Source: Absidia repens (lineage: Eukaryota; Mucoromycota; Mucoromycetes; Mucorales; Cunninghamellaceae). From it: 64,000 bases of DNA. A program made the position numbers and the translations under genes. This document shows, in pieces, positions 35,183-46,175 of this stretch (the first letter of the stretch is position 1; every line of letters begins with the position of its first letter). The DNA lies in NCBI GenBank assembly GCA_002105175.1, contig MCGE01000021.1, positions 186,001 through 250,000 on the forward strand. Reading direction: 5' to 3'. The notes below the pieces were generated by a model that saw only the letters and a program-made list of their open reading frames with translations, made no database searches and was not told the DNA's origin.

Positions 35183-36049
35183 TCACTGACCAGTCAACGC
35201 AACATAGTTGATGAAATATAAAAGAGAAGGAATGATAAAATCTAGTAAAAAGGTGACGGGAAGTGGAAACAGCACGTAGATATAAACATAAACGGTGGTG
35301 ACATTGTAGCCAATACGAAGGAACCATACAATGAATTTCAAATGAAACAAGTAATGGCTCATGATGATTACCAAGAAGAAAAATGTTCTGACCAAGGCTA
35401 ATCTATTTCCCCAAGAAAAAAAAAAAAAAAAAGGCCATATACATTTAGTGTTTATTTATTTGTTAACTTTCTTTTTTTTTTTTTTTGAAAAAAAGTAACT
35501 TTACGGGCGACTTAGGGTGTGAAGTATAGTATGGCTCAACGCTAACATCATAATTGAAACAAAGTAATCGATGTAAAGAGAATGAATGTCGTTGTTGTCC
35601 AAAGACGTGTGGATGTGATTGTCATGGTCTATCCGCTGACGGTGACGTGGAAAGACAACCATTGTTTTCAAGTACTTGATCCATTGTTCCAAGCATGCCA
35701 AGCATACCATAAAGAGGGCTGCCACCACAAGACAGAGGGTAAACATATCCGTCGTCATCATTGTAGGGGTGTTTGTGAGGTATTGCTCTAGATGGTGGTT
35801 GATCATCATGGTGTGCCTTACGAAAACAGGCCATCGGATCACCCACCCCACCCCAAGCATCCCAAGTACATACATCATCATCGTCACCAAGTAAAGCACC
35901 AATGGAGGCACACTGTGGACAATGAGAAGTCGACTCATGACACCAACAAGTGAAAAGAAAGAGAGTACCCATTGTCTATAAAACGCATACATGTTTTGCA
36001 AGAACACGGCCAGAGGATGATGGTGGGGTCTATGTAGTATACGATCCAT
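35183..36049 (-). CDS. Multipass membrane protein of unknown function
   Basis: Two exons (complement 35505-36049 and 35183-35402) give 254 aa. After a short N-terminus (MDRILHRPHHHPLAVF) there are about six hydrophobic segments: around YRQWVLSFFSLVGVMS, LVLYLVTMMMYVLGMLGVGW, FTLCLVVAALFMVCLACLE, YFVSIMMLALSHTILH, FFFLVIIMSHYLFHL and the C-terminal VLFPLPVTFLLDFIIPSL. A hydrophilic His/Asp-rich loop lies between the third and fourth. I recognise no family. Cellular membrane and role unknown. Confidence 0.65.
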
Positions 36050-37514
36050 GGAAAATGTGGGGTGGGGGGAGAATAGGTGATTGAAGAGCTGAGTATATCA
36101 TTTTCTTTCTTTATATATATATACCTATCGATGGTCATTGTTATCCATTTGACGCCGTTTAGACTCATTCTTTTGATTGCCCATGGATTTCATTCTTCGC
36201 TCTTTCTTTTTTCCTTAGGCGTGGACAGGATAATGATGACATATTCATTGTCCCCTTTCCCCAATCCACAGACGAGAATCAATAGATAGTATTTAACTCA
36301 TTTTGCAACAAAAAAGAGCTTGCACTCGTGATTTTTTTTCTGCATCTCTCCCCGTCCCCTCCTTTGCTACCTGCGCAAACAAACATGGACGAACCATTGA
36401 ACAAAACGGCACCTGGGATGAGATCGACCTACGATTTTTTATCTTTTTTTTTTTTTTTTTTTTTTTTATCTTGTAAGCCATCAATCATTTCTTATGATTG
36501 AGAGAAAAAAAAATTGGGCTCTTTGTTTGATTTTTTTTTTTATTGTCAATGTGATGTTTGGGCATACACTTCCATCACGATTTTCTTTTTTGCGGGACAG
36601 GACGAGGGGAGGGAGGGAGACAACCGCGGGGTTTGAAAAATGGCAGAAAATAACACACACCAACAAAAAAAAAACAACAACATTTTTTGCCGCTTTTCCC
36701 TTCGGTTTTTTTTTTTTTTGTCTATTTCTAAAATTCGCGATCATGGTTCTTGGATTCTTTTTCCCTATCCACTTGACCCCAACCGCACCAACCGCACCAG
36801 CAACATCTTCTCCGGCAGCAGCAGGGTATCTTGCCAGTATTATGGTGCAATTCAGTAAACAAATCATGCGACCCAAAGTGATCTTGCCCATGCTCTTGGT
36901 GATTGTCCTCATGTTCGACGTCGACGATGCATTTGATATAGATGATGATGCATTTGATTGGGATTCTGATGACGATGCTATTGCTGACGATGATGATGCT
37001 TGATCTGATGAAACACGCTTTTCACCGCTTCGATTGGATGATGGCAGGAATGCTCGACTCTCTTTTTTTTTTTTTTTTTTTCTGTGAAGCTAGGATCGGC
37101 TCTGCGACTTTGTCGTTGGGGGTGGGAGGGGATTGCCTCTATTTCGCATCGCTGGATGGCTCCCGTCTTTTTTGCTTTTCCTGCAGGGACTTCGCTGGTG
37201 ATTGATTCCGCTTTATTTGTAGTAGTAGTTTTAGTTTTAGCACCCTCTTCCCTTTATGAAGATGATTTTTGTTTGAATAAAACGGACTTGATTTTTTATT
37301 TTAATAATATACATTGTCTTGTGTGTGTGTGTCATATGAACAATAAAAAAAAAGGGCGAGGAACGTGAAGATGGAGGAAATTCATTGTCAATGAAAGAAG
37401 AACAAGGGCAAAACGTGTGAACCAGCACACGTGTCTGAATATATACTATTTTTATTATTTTTATGATGGAAAAAGAGAGACTATACAATGAAAATACGAG
37501 AGGAAGAAGGGGGG
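36050..37514. other. Intergenic, 1.5 kb
   Basis: Open frames at 36494-37003 encode low-complexity sequence. From an internal ATG at 36742 they give a hydrophobic segment and an Asp-rich tail (DDDDA), which I do not accept as a gene without other support. T tracts lie at 36446-36466 and 37063-37081. Confidence 0.4.
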
Positions 37515-38033
37515 TTACATGGCACAAATGCCCGAACGATGAAAGTCTTTGACGGAATGATGATGATGAGGATGATGATATTGTGGTTGTGGTTGAGTGG
37601 ATAGAAGCGCACCTAAAGGTACATCATCATCGTCATCATCATTTACTACCAATAAATGCTGCTGCTGCTGTTGCTGATGATGATGGTGATATTTTTTCTG
37701 GTAATATCGTTGATGGCCTTTATTGTGAAGGTATGTCCATTCATTGTTAGTGGTTGTCCTCGGTGGAGATGGTTTTGGATGATCGAGTAGGATCATGCCA
37801 TGACGTTTGGTGGTTTGCAATTTACTGTAAAGTTGCTTCAGCAAGACTTGTTTTTCAAGCGAGGTGCGATGTCTTGTCAATTTTTTACTGGTGGTTTCAA
37901 ATAACATACTAGCATGCCTTGGTGGAGGAGGAGAAGGAGGAGGAGAAGGTACTTCTTCTTGTTCAACAGGCATCTTTTGATGTTGATGATGGATTGTAAG
38001 GTACGTTGTCAACATATGCTCCAAGTGTTGCAT
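37515..38033 (-). CDS. Low-complexity His/Gln/Asp-rich protein, unknown
   Basis: Intronless frame of 172 aa starting at an ATG 63 bp downstream of a TATATAAA box. The protein has a Pro-rich stretch (PSPPPSPPPPRH), a basic helical middle (KLTRHRTSLEKQVLLKQLY), a His/Gln run and an Asp run followed by VPLGALLS. The DDDVPLG-type motif recurs in many fungal regulatory proteins. Nothing allows a functional assignment. The TATA box and intact frame favour a real gene. Confidence 0.5.
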   Translation of the reverse strand: MQHLEHMLTTYLTIHHQHQKMPVEQEEVPSPPPSPPPPRHASMLFETTSKKLTRHRTSLEKQVLLKQLYSKLQTTKRHGMILLDHPKPSPPRTTTNNEWTYLHNKGHQRYYQKKYHHHHQQQQQQHLLVVNDDDDDDVPLGALLSTQPQPQYHHPHHHHSVKDFHRSGICAM

Positions 38034-38095
38034 CGATGTGGTATCGTCAAGAATCGAAAAAGAGTTGTAAAATTTTTTTTCAGAGGGACTTGGCC

Positions 38096-38103
38096 TTTAT
38101 ATA
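38096..38103 (-). promoter_or_regulatory. TATA box of the His/Gln/Asp-rich gene
   Basis: TATATAAA on the minus strand, 63-70 bp upstream of the ATG at 38033. Confidence 0.5.
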
Positions 38104-39015
38104 CAATTCTAGACAATCAACACTCCCAACCCCAAACCCCCTTTTTCAAGGGGAATGTGTGTATCTCCACACACAGCAGTGCGCTTAATAGTGTGGATTT
38201 CTATAATCGGTAATGACTGAGACATCCATTTTCATGTTAATGTTATTTAATATTCCAAACCATTTTTTTGTTGTTTTTCTTTTTATCATTTAGGGAGAGA
38301 AATTAACTACTTGCCAAGATATTTCATTATTGTTTAGTCACGCTCCATATAGAGTTCATCGTTATGATATTTCGGATGCCCATATTGTACATACTATATT
38401 GTACTTTAGAATAAAGCAGAACTTTGGAAATGATAACAAATACTTCGGTGTAAAAGGGGGATCCAGACTCTTTTTTTCAACTCCCGCACTGATTGCATGG
38501 AGTTCCCCTTTTAAGTGGAGCCGTTGTCCTGCATCTTGATAACGATGGGTATCTCACTACTGACTGAGCAGGTGTGCGAATCGTGCCACTTTTTTTTTTT
38601 CTTAATGATGGTTTGGATGCCTTGTTATTAAATCAAGCAATCCACATGCATCAAAAAAAAAAAAAAAAAAAAGCGAACAATAAGATGAATAAATAGTGGT
38701 TGGTCTGTGTTTGATTAGTTTCCAGTGTGGATTATGTAAAACAGAGTTATTACCTAATCACTTTTTCTTGATGTTCGTTATAATGTGGCTCATTACTGTA
38801 AGAGAGGTCTTCATGCATGAATAGATGAAGTGAGTGCCTGGAAGCCATAGCCCAAAGCCCAAATAAAAAAAAAAACTTAATGGGCGGCTATTGAAAATCA
38901 TGAAAATCCCCACACACTTGCTTCTTTTTTTTTTTTTTTTTTTTTTTTGGGATCAGCCCGCTCGTACTCCTTTTTTTTTTTTTTGGTCCAAAAAAGTTCA
39001 TCATCTATACACATC
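38104..39015. other. Intergenic, promoter side of CDC50 gene
   Basis: T tracts at 38925-38948 and 38971-38984 precede the CDC50 start. An imperfect inverted repeat (AAAAGGGG near 38453, CCCCTTTT near 38507) could form a hairpin. No gene is supported. Confidence 0.4.
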
Positions 39016-40713
39016 ATGGCTGATTTGAAGAGTCGAAAACCAGCAAGTAAAGCATACGGCCTTCTTTCTTAGCGTACGCAAATAGATATTTTACTCATTT
39101 CTGATGTACACTTTTGTTTTTTAGATACGGCATTCAAACAACAACGACTCAAGGCTTGGCAACCTTTACTCACACCCAATACCGTACTTCCAACTTTGTT
39201 TGCCGCCGGGATTGTCTTGGCTCCCTTAGGTGGTCTCTTTTTATATGAAAGTGAAACGGTAATAGACACTATACAACACGCACACACTCCCACACAGACA
39301 GACATGCACGGATACTGAACATTATGCTTTTTTTATTTGTTCCAGGTGAATGAAATCGTGATTGACTATACAAGCTGTGAATCAGCGGGACCCACGGAAT
39401 CACCCTTGACAGGCGATTTGTTTAGTTACAAGTTTACCTCGGACAACAAGACAGGTAAGAAGAAAGTGTGATGAAAAAGAATCAACAACCGTCCAACACA
39501 CTCATTCATGGTAATATTATATAGTAATTCGTCCACCTACGTATAAAACCGTCACCAGCACGACGTTTTTAAACAATGCCACGGTGAATGGCGATCCGAT
39601 CCAACGGTGCATCATTCGGTTTTCGATTCCCATGGAACTCCATCCGCCCATCTATTTATACTACAAGCTGACCAACTTTTATCAAAACCATCGGAAATAC
39701 GTGAAAAGTCTTAGTTACAACCAATTGGCCGGCGAACCGATCACTGCCGGCGACGCTGGGGCGTCTTGCAAACCCTTGGATGTGGATCCTACCACTGGCA
39801 AAATCTATTATCCTTGTGGTCTTGTCGCCAATTCCATGTTCAATGGTAACCCCCCAAAAAAAAGTGGGCTATGTAATCCCACCCCCCTCCCCGATAAAGC
39901 CATTTTATCATAGAAGTAGACCCCTCCCCCACTCACCCTTCCCCCCTTTTTCTTTTATGAAATCATTAGATTCCTTTTCGAATTTACGATTGTTGAATCC
40001 GGCCAATACAGTTAGTGATAACAAATCGTATGTGTTTTCTGAACAAGGCATTGCATGGCCGTCCGATAAAGCCAGATTTCATCCTGCCACATCCACCCCA
40101 CCCGATCAACTGACGCCGCCGCCCAATTGGTTACGCCGGTTCCCCAACTATACCGCCGACGCCATGTTTGATCCTCAAACCGATGAACATTTTCAAGTCT
40201 GGATGCGCACCTCGTGGTACCCAACCTTTAGGAAATTGTATTCCCATTATAGTGACGGCGAAGTGTTATCGCCTGGCACATATGAAGTCCAAGTGGATCT
40301 AAGTAAAAAAGAAAAAAAAAAGTTGTTTTTTTTGGGAGAGGGGGCTTTAAGTGTGTATGAATTGGGTGGGGACTGACTTTCTTTTTTTGCTTTTTATCGT
40401 AGATTACAATATTGTAGCATATGGAGGCACGAAATCAATGGTGTTATCAGGGACATCGTTCTTGGGTGGCCGGAATGCATTCATGGGTCTGTCATATATC
40501 ATTTTTGGTTGTGTATGTGCATTTTTGGGTCTCGTCTTTTTAGGATGGCACTTTTTCAGACCAAGGTAACTCCCAAAGAAAAAAAAAAAGGTGTGCAAAT
40601 GTGTGTATCGTTGTAACTCTTCTTTACTATCTCTCTCTCTATATAGAAAATTGGGTGATCACGATCGTTTATCTTGGAACCAGTCCTCGGGAATGAGGCC
40701 GCCACAGCAATAG
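39016..40713 (+). CDS. CDC50/LEM3 family, P4-ATPase flippase subunit
   Basis: Essential beta subunit that chaperones P4-type lipid flippases through ER, Golgi and plasma membrane. Exons: 39016-39046, 39125-39258, 39346-39454, 39525-39845, 39970-40302, 40403-40565, 40647-40713; 385 aa, the normal size. The cytosolic N-terminus [20 protein letters not shown] is the family signature. It is followed by the first membrane span ([20 protein letters not shown]), a large ectodomain with paired Cys ([28 protein letters not shown]), [14 protein letters not shown] and the second span ([18 protein letters not shown]). NxS/T sites lie in the ectodomain. An AATAAAAAT signal is at about 40838. Confidence 0.95.
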
Positions 40714-41119
40714 CATAGATGTCTCTCCTTCACATGTTCTAATTTAGTTTTGTTTATTTTACATTTTATTTTATGCAACTCACCTCCCTCCCCTTTTTTT
40801 TTAATGAAAAAAATCCATATACGTTGATGATATTACCCAATAAAAATTTGCCACTTGTTTTTTTTTTTTTTCTATTGAATTTTGAAGGGAATATGTGTAG
40901 CTTAAAATGAAAGTGGGGGGGGATTCATCTCGGTTGATATATATATATGTATGTATGTGTGGGAGTTTTTCATTTTTAGAAAAGGGAACTTCTGTATCAG
41001 TGCATCCTATCTATATCAATCAATTTTTCATTATGTGTTTTATTTATTGCGAATTTATTGATCATGTTCAATGAGTAAATGATAATAATAATAAAAAAGG
41101 TGTATAGCCCATGTGTTTA
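40714..41119. other. Convergent 3' flanks
   Basis: Holds the CDC50 3' signals and a (TATG)n-like stretch near 40944-40960. No gene is supported. Confidence 0.45.
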
Positions 41120-41362
41120 TCACTCTTGTTCGTCATCTATTACTGTAGTCCCGTCCGATGCCTGACAGCAAGTATCAAACGGCTCACGTTGAGTTTCTTG
41201 TAAACGACAATACATGTAGCTGTCTTTAAGATAGATATGTTCTGATAATGCATTGGTGACTTGGAAACAGCATTTCATGGTCATGTCGTTCTGACCACAA
41301 CGCATGCCTATGGCATGGACCATCGTGATAGCAAGAGTGAGGTTGAGCAGAAGTAACTTCAT
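41120..41362 (-). CDS. Small secreted cysteine-rich protein
   Basis: Intronless frame of 80 aa with a typical signal peptide (MKLLLLNLTLAITMVHA). The mature peptide is about 63 aa and has six Cys in a C...CC...C...CC pattern (MRC, KCC, YMYC, DTCC), consistent with three disulfides. It ends in an acidic tail (DDEQE). The size and composition are those of fungal small secreted, effector-like or hydrophobin-sized proteins, but the spacing does not match the eight-Cys hydrophobin pattern. Function unknown. Its promoter lies toward 41363-41640. Confidence 0.65.
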   Translation of the reverse strand: MKLLLLNLTLAITMVHAIGMRCGQNDMTMKCCFQVTNALSEHIYLKDSYMYCRLQETQREPFDTCCQASDGTTVIDDEQE

Positions 41363-41639
41363 TCTTGTTAAAAGAGAAAGAAAGAAGAAAAGAGATGAAT
41401 AAAGGATGTGAAAGAGTATGATATCAAACCTCGGTCATTTCATCGGGTCTCTGATTTTTTTTTTTTTTAAAAAAAAAGCACCAACAACAAATGAAGCTTA
41501 AGGTGATCCCCCCCTTCCCTTTCTCTTTCCCAAATTCAGTATTATCTTCAACGCCTGCGTGATAGACGGAGAGTGTGTGTCGGGAAAGAAAATGGGAATT
41601 GGAAACTGCCTACAAAAAAAAAGGGGACCTACTACAAGT

Positions 41640-42075
41640 CTCGAGAATGACAAAAGGACATATCTTTTATTGAATCATCACAATTGTTCAACACAAACAA
41701 GAGAGGGGAAAGGGTATTGGTAATAAGGGATCTCTTGTGCGAGACACGAGAGAGAGACTAATGAGACAAGTTTTTTATTGAGACAAAGTAAAAATGAAAC
41801 ATAGTTTATTTAGATTGTAGGTACATATTATAAAGAAATGAACACTATAACTAAACTAATGAAGCCAACTAATGGTGGTTATAGATCCTAGATCCAAAAT
41901 GAGAGGGTTTTCCCATGCATGTTGTCATCCTTGAGCTAAAAATTCTTCTAAACCTAGCCCTGGTACTAATCTAAGTCCAACATAACATCAAAGAGGCTGA
42001 ATGATGAAGAAAAAATTAAAGGAAAAAGAAAAGAGAAAATAGAAAAATCAGGTGCGCGGGATTTGAAATCGGTGC
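41640..42075 (+). repeat. Dispersed repeat, copy D
   Basis: Holds ATCCAAAATGAGAGGGTTTT near 41890, TGTTGTCATCCTTGAGCTAA, and the right end GGTGCGCGGGATTTGAAATC near 42051-42070. The left end resembles the 'catatcttttattgaa' block. It sits between the small secreted protein gene and the MLKL-like gene. Confidence 0.7.
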
Positions 42076-42244
42076 GGCATGGTTGAGTGATTGCTATATT
42101 TTACCCAAACATGGCATACCTTGATCAAATATAGTACCCGTTGTATTTATTTATGTATGATATAGTATTAACAATAAAAATAAAAATTTGACAAGCTATC
42201 GAAGCCCATTTACCATTTACTTCGATGAAGCGGAAAAAAAAAAG

Positions 42245-44058
42245 CTAAACGAGAAGGGATGACAGCACCAGTTCTTTCGATATCTGAAGTATCAGTAGTA
42301 TAATTAAGAGGGTTGGCAGCATCATGATAACTTGGTCTAGAGGGAGTAGATGCCATTCATTGATATGTGAAGTATCCAACATTGTAGTTGATATCTTGAG
42401 ATGTTTGCTGTTTCTGCTGCTGCTGCTACTGCTGCCGTTCCCTATGACTTTATCTGCTGGATGATGATGATAATGAGGATGAGATATAAGGGATAAGTTA
42501 TTTGAAGATGAAGATGAAGAGGAGGATAAGGATGATGAAGATACTACGGATGCTGGTGGAGTTGGAGGTGTTGTTATGATTGAGGTGGTTACTGCTGCTG
42601 GGTGCTTGGTTTTGTTTGGTGCTGTCAAGTGATTGTTGGTTATGTTTGTTGATACCGAGGCATTATTGCATGTGCGTTCAGCCTCTTTCGATAGTAAGCT
42701 TGCTATGTATCGGTCCGCAAACTGATACACCTCTGGTACCTTGTGTCTGTGTTTTTCCCAAGCTTCGGGATCATTCCCTATCACTGTCACATAGTTGGCC
42801 TTGTCCAATGGCTTGATGAGATTGACAAAGTCTTGCATTCTGTGTCGCCCTGGGAAATCCACTCTTCTAAATAAATCTTTACTGAGTTGACTCATTTCGA
42901 AAACAACCTGTTGCATTGGTATTAAAGAAAAAAAAAAAAACAATAAGTAAAATAAAAACCTCCCCGCCATCCCTGTCTTATTTATCTTTGCCTTTTTTTT
43001 TTTTTTTTTTTTTTATGAATTACCGAAACACGTTGATAAAAAAAGAATAATGTACGCCTTGCCATGTCGATGGTATCAACTAAACGATCATCGTCGTTCC
43101 ATTTGGATTTTGGTTTTTTGTTCAAGTGACGAAAAGCAATGGCCCATTGATTGGCCCGTACCTGGCGGTCGGCTGGAGTCCTTGCAGTGCCATACCAAGC
43201 GTGGACGGCCAAAAGATAATTCCGTGTTTTTTCTTTGGAGAAAAAGAGAATCAATTTATTGATGGAAGTGGAGACATGGTTTCGGGTTTCGGCAGAGACG
43301 GAGACGGGGGAATCCAACATGGAGGGTAATTTGGTAGGGTCCAAGGGAAACCCACATATTTTGGTCAACAGGATATAGCCACCAATGGTCAAGTCTTCGC
43401 CGTTCACACAGGCAATGGCTTTCATGCGGTCAAACGTTTCATTGGTCCATGGGCTGCTGCTGCTGCTTCGGTCATCCTCAAAAGTCGTGCGGTAGGTGGT
43501 GATAAAGTGCGACCACATGAGTTTTGGCTGGGCAGCGGTCGAGAGATCGTCGCCATAGATCTTGGTCCAGAATTGAAACGCCTCTTTGGACATGTCGTTA
43601 GAAAAGCGATGCGCACCCACTTTTAAGATTCGATCGGTGACGAGGATGGTGTTCCCAAGCATTTTCGTTTCTTGGTCGATTTTGGTAGAGGCTTCGTTAA
43701 ATAAGGTCTCGAGGTCCTTGGCAAAGGTGGCACGCTTGAATTTATACACCGTGGTTTTCATTTTCGATCGCATGGACGTTGTGTTGTTGCTGTGATGGTC
43801 TTGTTCCTTTTGTAAAAAAGCGTCAATGTCGGTTTGTGATGCAGCCATGGACTTTTGAAAGGATACCAAGTGATCAAAAATAGGAAATGTTTCGTACTCC
43901 AGGGCTAATTCAATGGTGTGTTCGAAGCGCTTGATCTTGTCCTGAAGTTCATCGGCAGCCTTGCCCACGTTTTTATAAGCTTCCACTCGGTCTTTTAAAT
44001 ATTCAAATGTTCCATGGAGCAGTTCAAGGATGTCCTTGATGGAATTAGTTACATCCAT
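42245..44058 (-). CDS. Tail-anchored protein with MLKL/HeLo-like N-terminal helical domain
   Basis: Two exons (43024-44058 and about 42245-42907, complement) give about 565 aa. Residues 1-150 are strongly helical. The pattern IKDILELLHGTFEYLKDRVE, then DELQDKIKRFEHTIELALEY, then KFKRATFAKDLETLFNEA with KIDQETKML, recalls the four-helix bundle plus brace of the MLKL-NTD/HeLo/RPW8-like superfamily. Residues about 155-260 contain an EF-hand-like block (EAFQFWTKIYGDD...ICGFPLDP), a combination I associate with fungal STAND/NLR-type proteins. The second exon has a Ser/Pro/Thr-rich linker and ends in a hydrophobic segment (VIMMLPTLLIILLILQIS), which suggests a C-terminal membrane anchor. No kinase or NB domain is present. 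The gene is convincing; membrane and signalling roles are inferred. Confidence 0.7.
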
Positions 44059-44112
44059 TTTGTTTTTTTTATATTAAAAATAATAAAACGGTGATGCACA
44101 TGAGATGGCAGT

Positions 44113-44120
44113 GTATTTAT
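44113..44120 (-). promoter_or_regulatory. TATA box of the MLKL-like gene
   Basis: TATAAATA on the minus strand, 55-62 bp upstream of the ATG at 44058. Confidence 0.5.
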
Positions 44121-44672
44121 ACATTCTTTTTAGCGCGGTCTCTCTTTGTGTAGTCATCCAGCTACTTTTTATGTGCATGTGTCCTACATGTCTGTTTTTC
44201 TTTTTCTTTTTTTTACGTAGCAGAAAGGCTTTTTGTTGATGTTATACAAGCATATTTCTTTTTCTGTTCACTAAAGCGATGCAGTATCCTCACTTTCATT
44301 CGACTCGTAAAAAAAAAGAAAAAAAAATATTTAGGTTCTTCCTTGGCGAAATCATCAAAAGAGTTAGATTCAGGAACAGGTATTTGAGGTCTTTTTTTTT
44401 TTCCTGGAGTTTAAAACCACAAGCCCATGTGTTACACAGATTAAAAAAAATAAAGAATACAGAAAGAGGGTCAATGCAGTGGGGAATATCTTTTTTTTTG
44501 CAAATCAAAAAAAAAAAAAAAACACAAGAGGGAGAGAGGTTCATTGGAGGCACTCCACAAGAATATCATACTCATACCTTAGAAATTGCAAAAAAGTCAT
44601 CATAATGCATATAAAAATTAATAATGGAGTATTTTATTGGGATAAAATAAATACATAAATAAAATAAATAAA
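44121..44672. other. Intergenic between SRR1-like and MLKL-like genes
   Basis: A/T tracts and a chance plus-strand frame (44279-44605). TAAATAAA runs near 44648-44670 lie on the 3' side of the SRR1-like stop. No gene is supported. Confidence 0.4.
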
Positions 44673-45770
44673 CTATTCTATTGAAGATTTCTGGGCATCA
44701 CCATCGTCATTATCATCATCACCCTTGACTTTGTTCTTGGCGTTTTGATCGTCGTCGTCCAAGGGCTGGACACTGGACCAAAAAGGATCATCGTGAGCGG
44801 GAAGATCGGAGCGACAAAAATGCTGAATGGCCAAATTATTGAATACATTGTTGATATGAAAGTCGGGAAAAGGGACGGTTTGGATGAGAGTACTTGCTGG
44901 GACCAAGTAAGGACATTCACGCCTTAACACGGCATCCGGTTGACTAGATTCATACATAGTGAGTGAATGCGTTTTTTATTGGTACATCCCCCGTAAACTT
45001 ACTTACCTTGTCACATAAACATCGCTCACATCATTACCAATCAAAGTGACCAAGCTGAGTGGATCGGGAGACCAATTGGCACCGAGGGTATTACTATAAA
45101 GCAATCGAGCACAATGAGGCATATAAAATAATGTCGACGTTGTAATGGATCGTTTGCATTGTTCATCGTTAGGAATCACTTGAAGTTGATAATGCTCACA
45201 GGCCTGTTTATCTAATGGGGTCATTACTGGATCATAGATCCATACCTTGGTATCATCTTTCATCTATTGAAAAAGGAGAGTAAGTGTCGTTCCTTTCTCT
45301 TCCTTTGAAGAAGAAGAAATTCTTTTTTACCTTCATGAGATCACGGATAGTTAATGCAAGCATAAACTGATACCGGGCGGCAATCGACTCTTGCATGGAC
45401 CCAATGCCGTAACATACCAAAGATTCACATTGCCGAGGAACGACATGATCAGTTAATAATGGAAGCAATGATTCATAAAACCGACTGTCGATGAGTTTTT
45501 CCCTGTTGAAAAAAAAAAGAAAAGAAATGAGTTGGTGTTCCATTGGATTGACACTGATCATCTTTCTTTTTTTTTTTTTTTTTTTACCTATAAGATTCGA
45601 GTTGTTTCACCATGTCATCAAGGGTCAGTCAGTGGCATCGTAATATCTCAGAGTGGCATTCTTCTTCTTTTTATGTGGTTTCTTTTTATTGGGGTCGATT
45701 TATATTTGAATTTAGGTTCTACTTTGGTGAATCCATCATCATCGATCTTGGTGGACGGATCGTCGGTCAT
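44673..45770 (-). CDS. SRR1-like domain protein, 5' part frameshifted
   Basis: SRR1/BER1 family; members affect circadian signalling in plants and tubulin/heme processes in other eukaryotes, with unknown biochemistry. Exons (complement): 5' exon from 45770, then 45331-45502, 45007-45263, 44673-44943. The SRR1 core is present: LVCYGIGSMQESIAARYQFM, VWIYDPVMTPLDKQACEHY, FYMPHCARLLYSNTLGANW and LVTLIGNDVS. The 5' exon begins with MTDDPSTKIDDDGFTKVEP, a typical SRR1 N-terminus. That frame meets a stop near 45655, while the DDMVKQLESY segment that joins exon 2 is in another frame. A truncated start at the Met of that segment is possible. The C-terminus is Asp-rich. Confidence 0.82.
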
Positions 45771-46175
45771 TTCACACAAAAAAAGAAAGAAAGGGGTCAC
45801 AACCACAACCACTGCCAACAACAACAAAAAAAAAACATTTCCTATCGTATTTCGATCGCCGACCACCAAAAAAAGAAACTCCACTATTAATACAAAAGGA
45901 ACCCCTCTCTCTTTCTTTTTGACAATCAACGCCACAAAACATTATCAACATGGTGGTTATCTCCTCCATCCCAGTGATACAATGTCAGGGCAACGCGTCG
46001 CCCCCCACTACTAACTACCCCCCCCAAACAACCACACACATGCACACACATACATATAGAATAAATGATCAAATGTCCCAAGTTTTATTAAGTTATATAT
46101 ATTTCACCTGAAAAAAAAAGAGCGAGACCAAAAACTAAATTAGACTAAAAAGTGAGTGGATAGGGCGATAAATGA
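45771..46175. other. Intergenic SRR1-like/NAF1
   Basis: A-tracts and chance frames; no supported gene. Confidence 0.4.

Noticed and set aside
36494..37003. Frame of 169 codons with hydrophobic and Asp-rich parts
   Set aside because: Low-complexity and homopolymer-derived; the opposite strand is open over the same stretch; no promoter or family evidence.
38450..38516. Inverted repeat AAAAGGGG...CCCCTTTT as a transcription terminator or small RNA
   Set aside because: Short, imperfect and not linked to a gene end; eukaryotic context gives no reason for a hairpin terminator.
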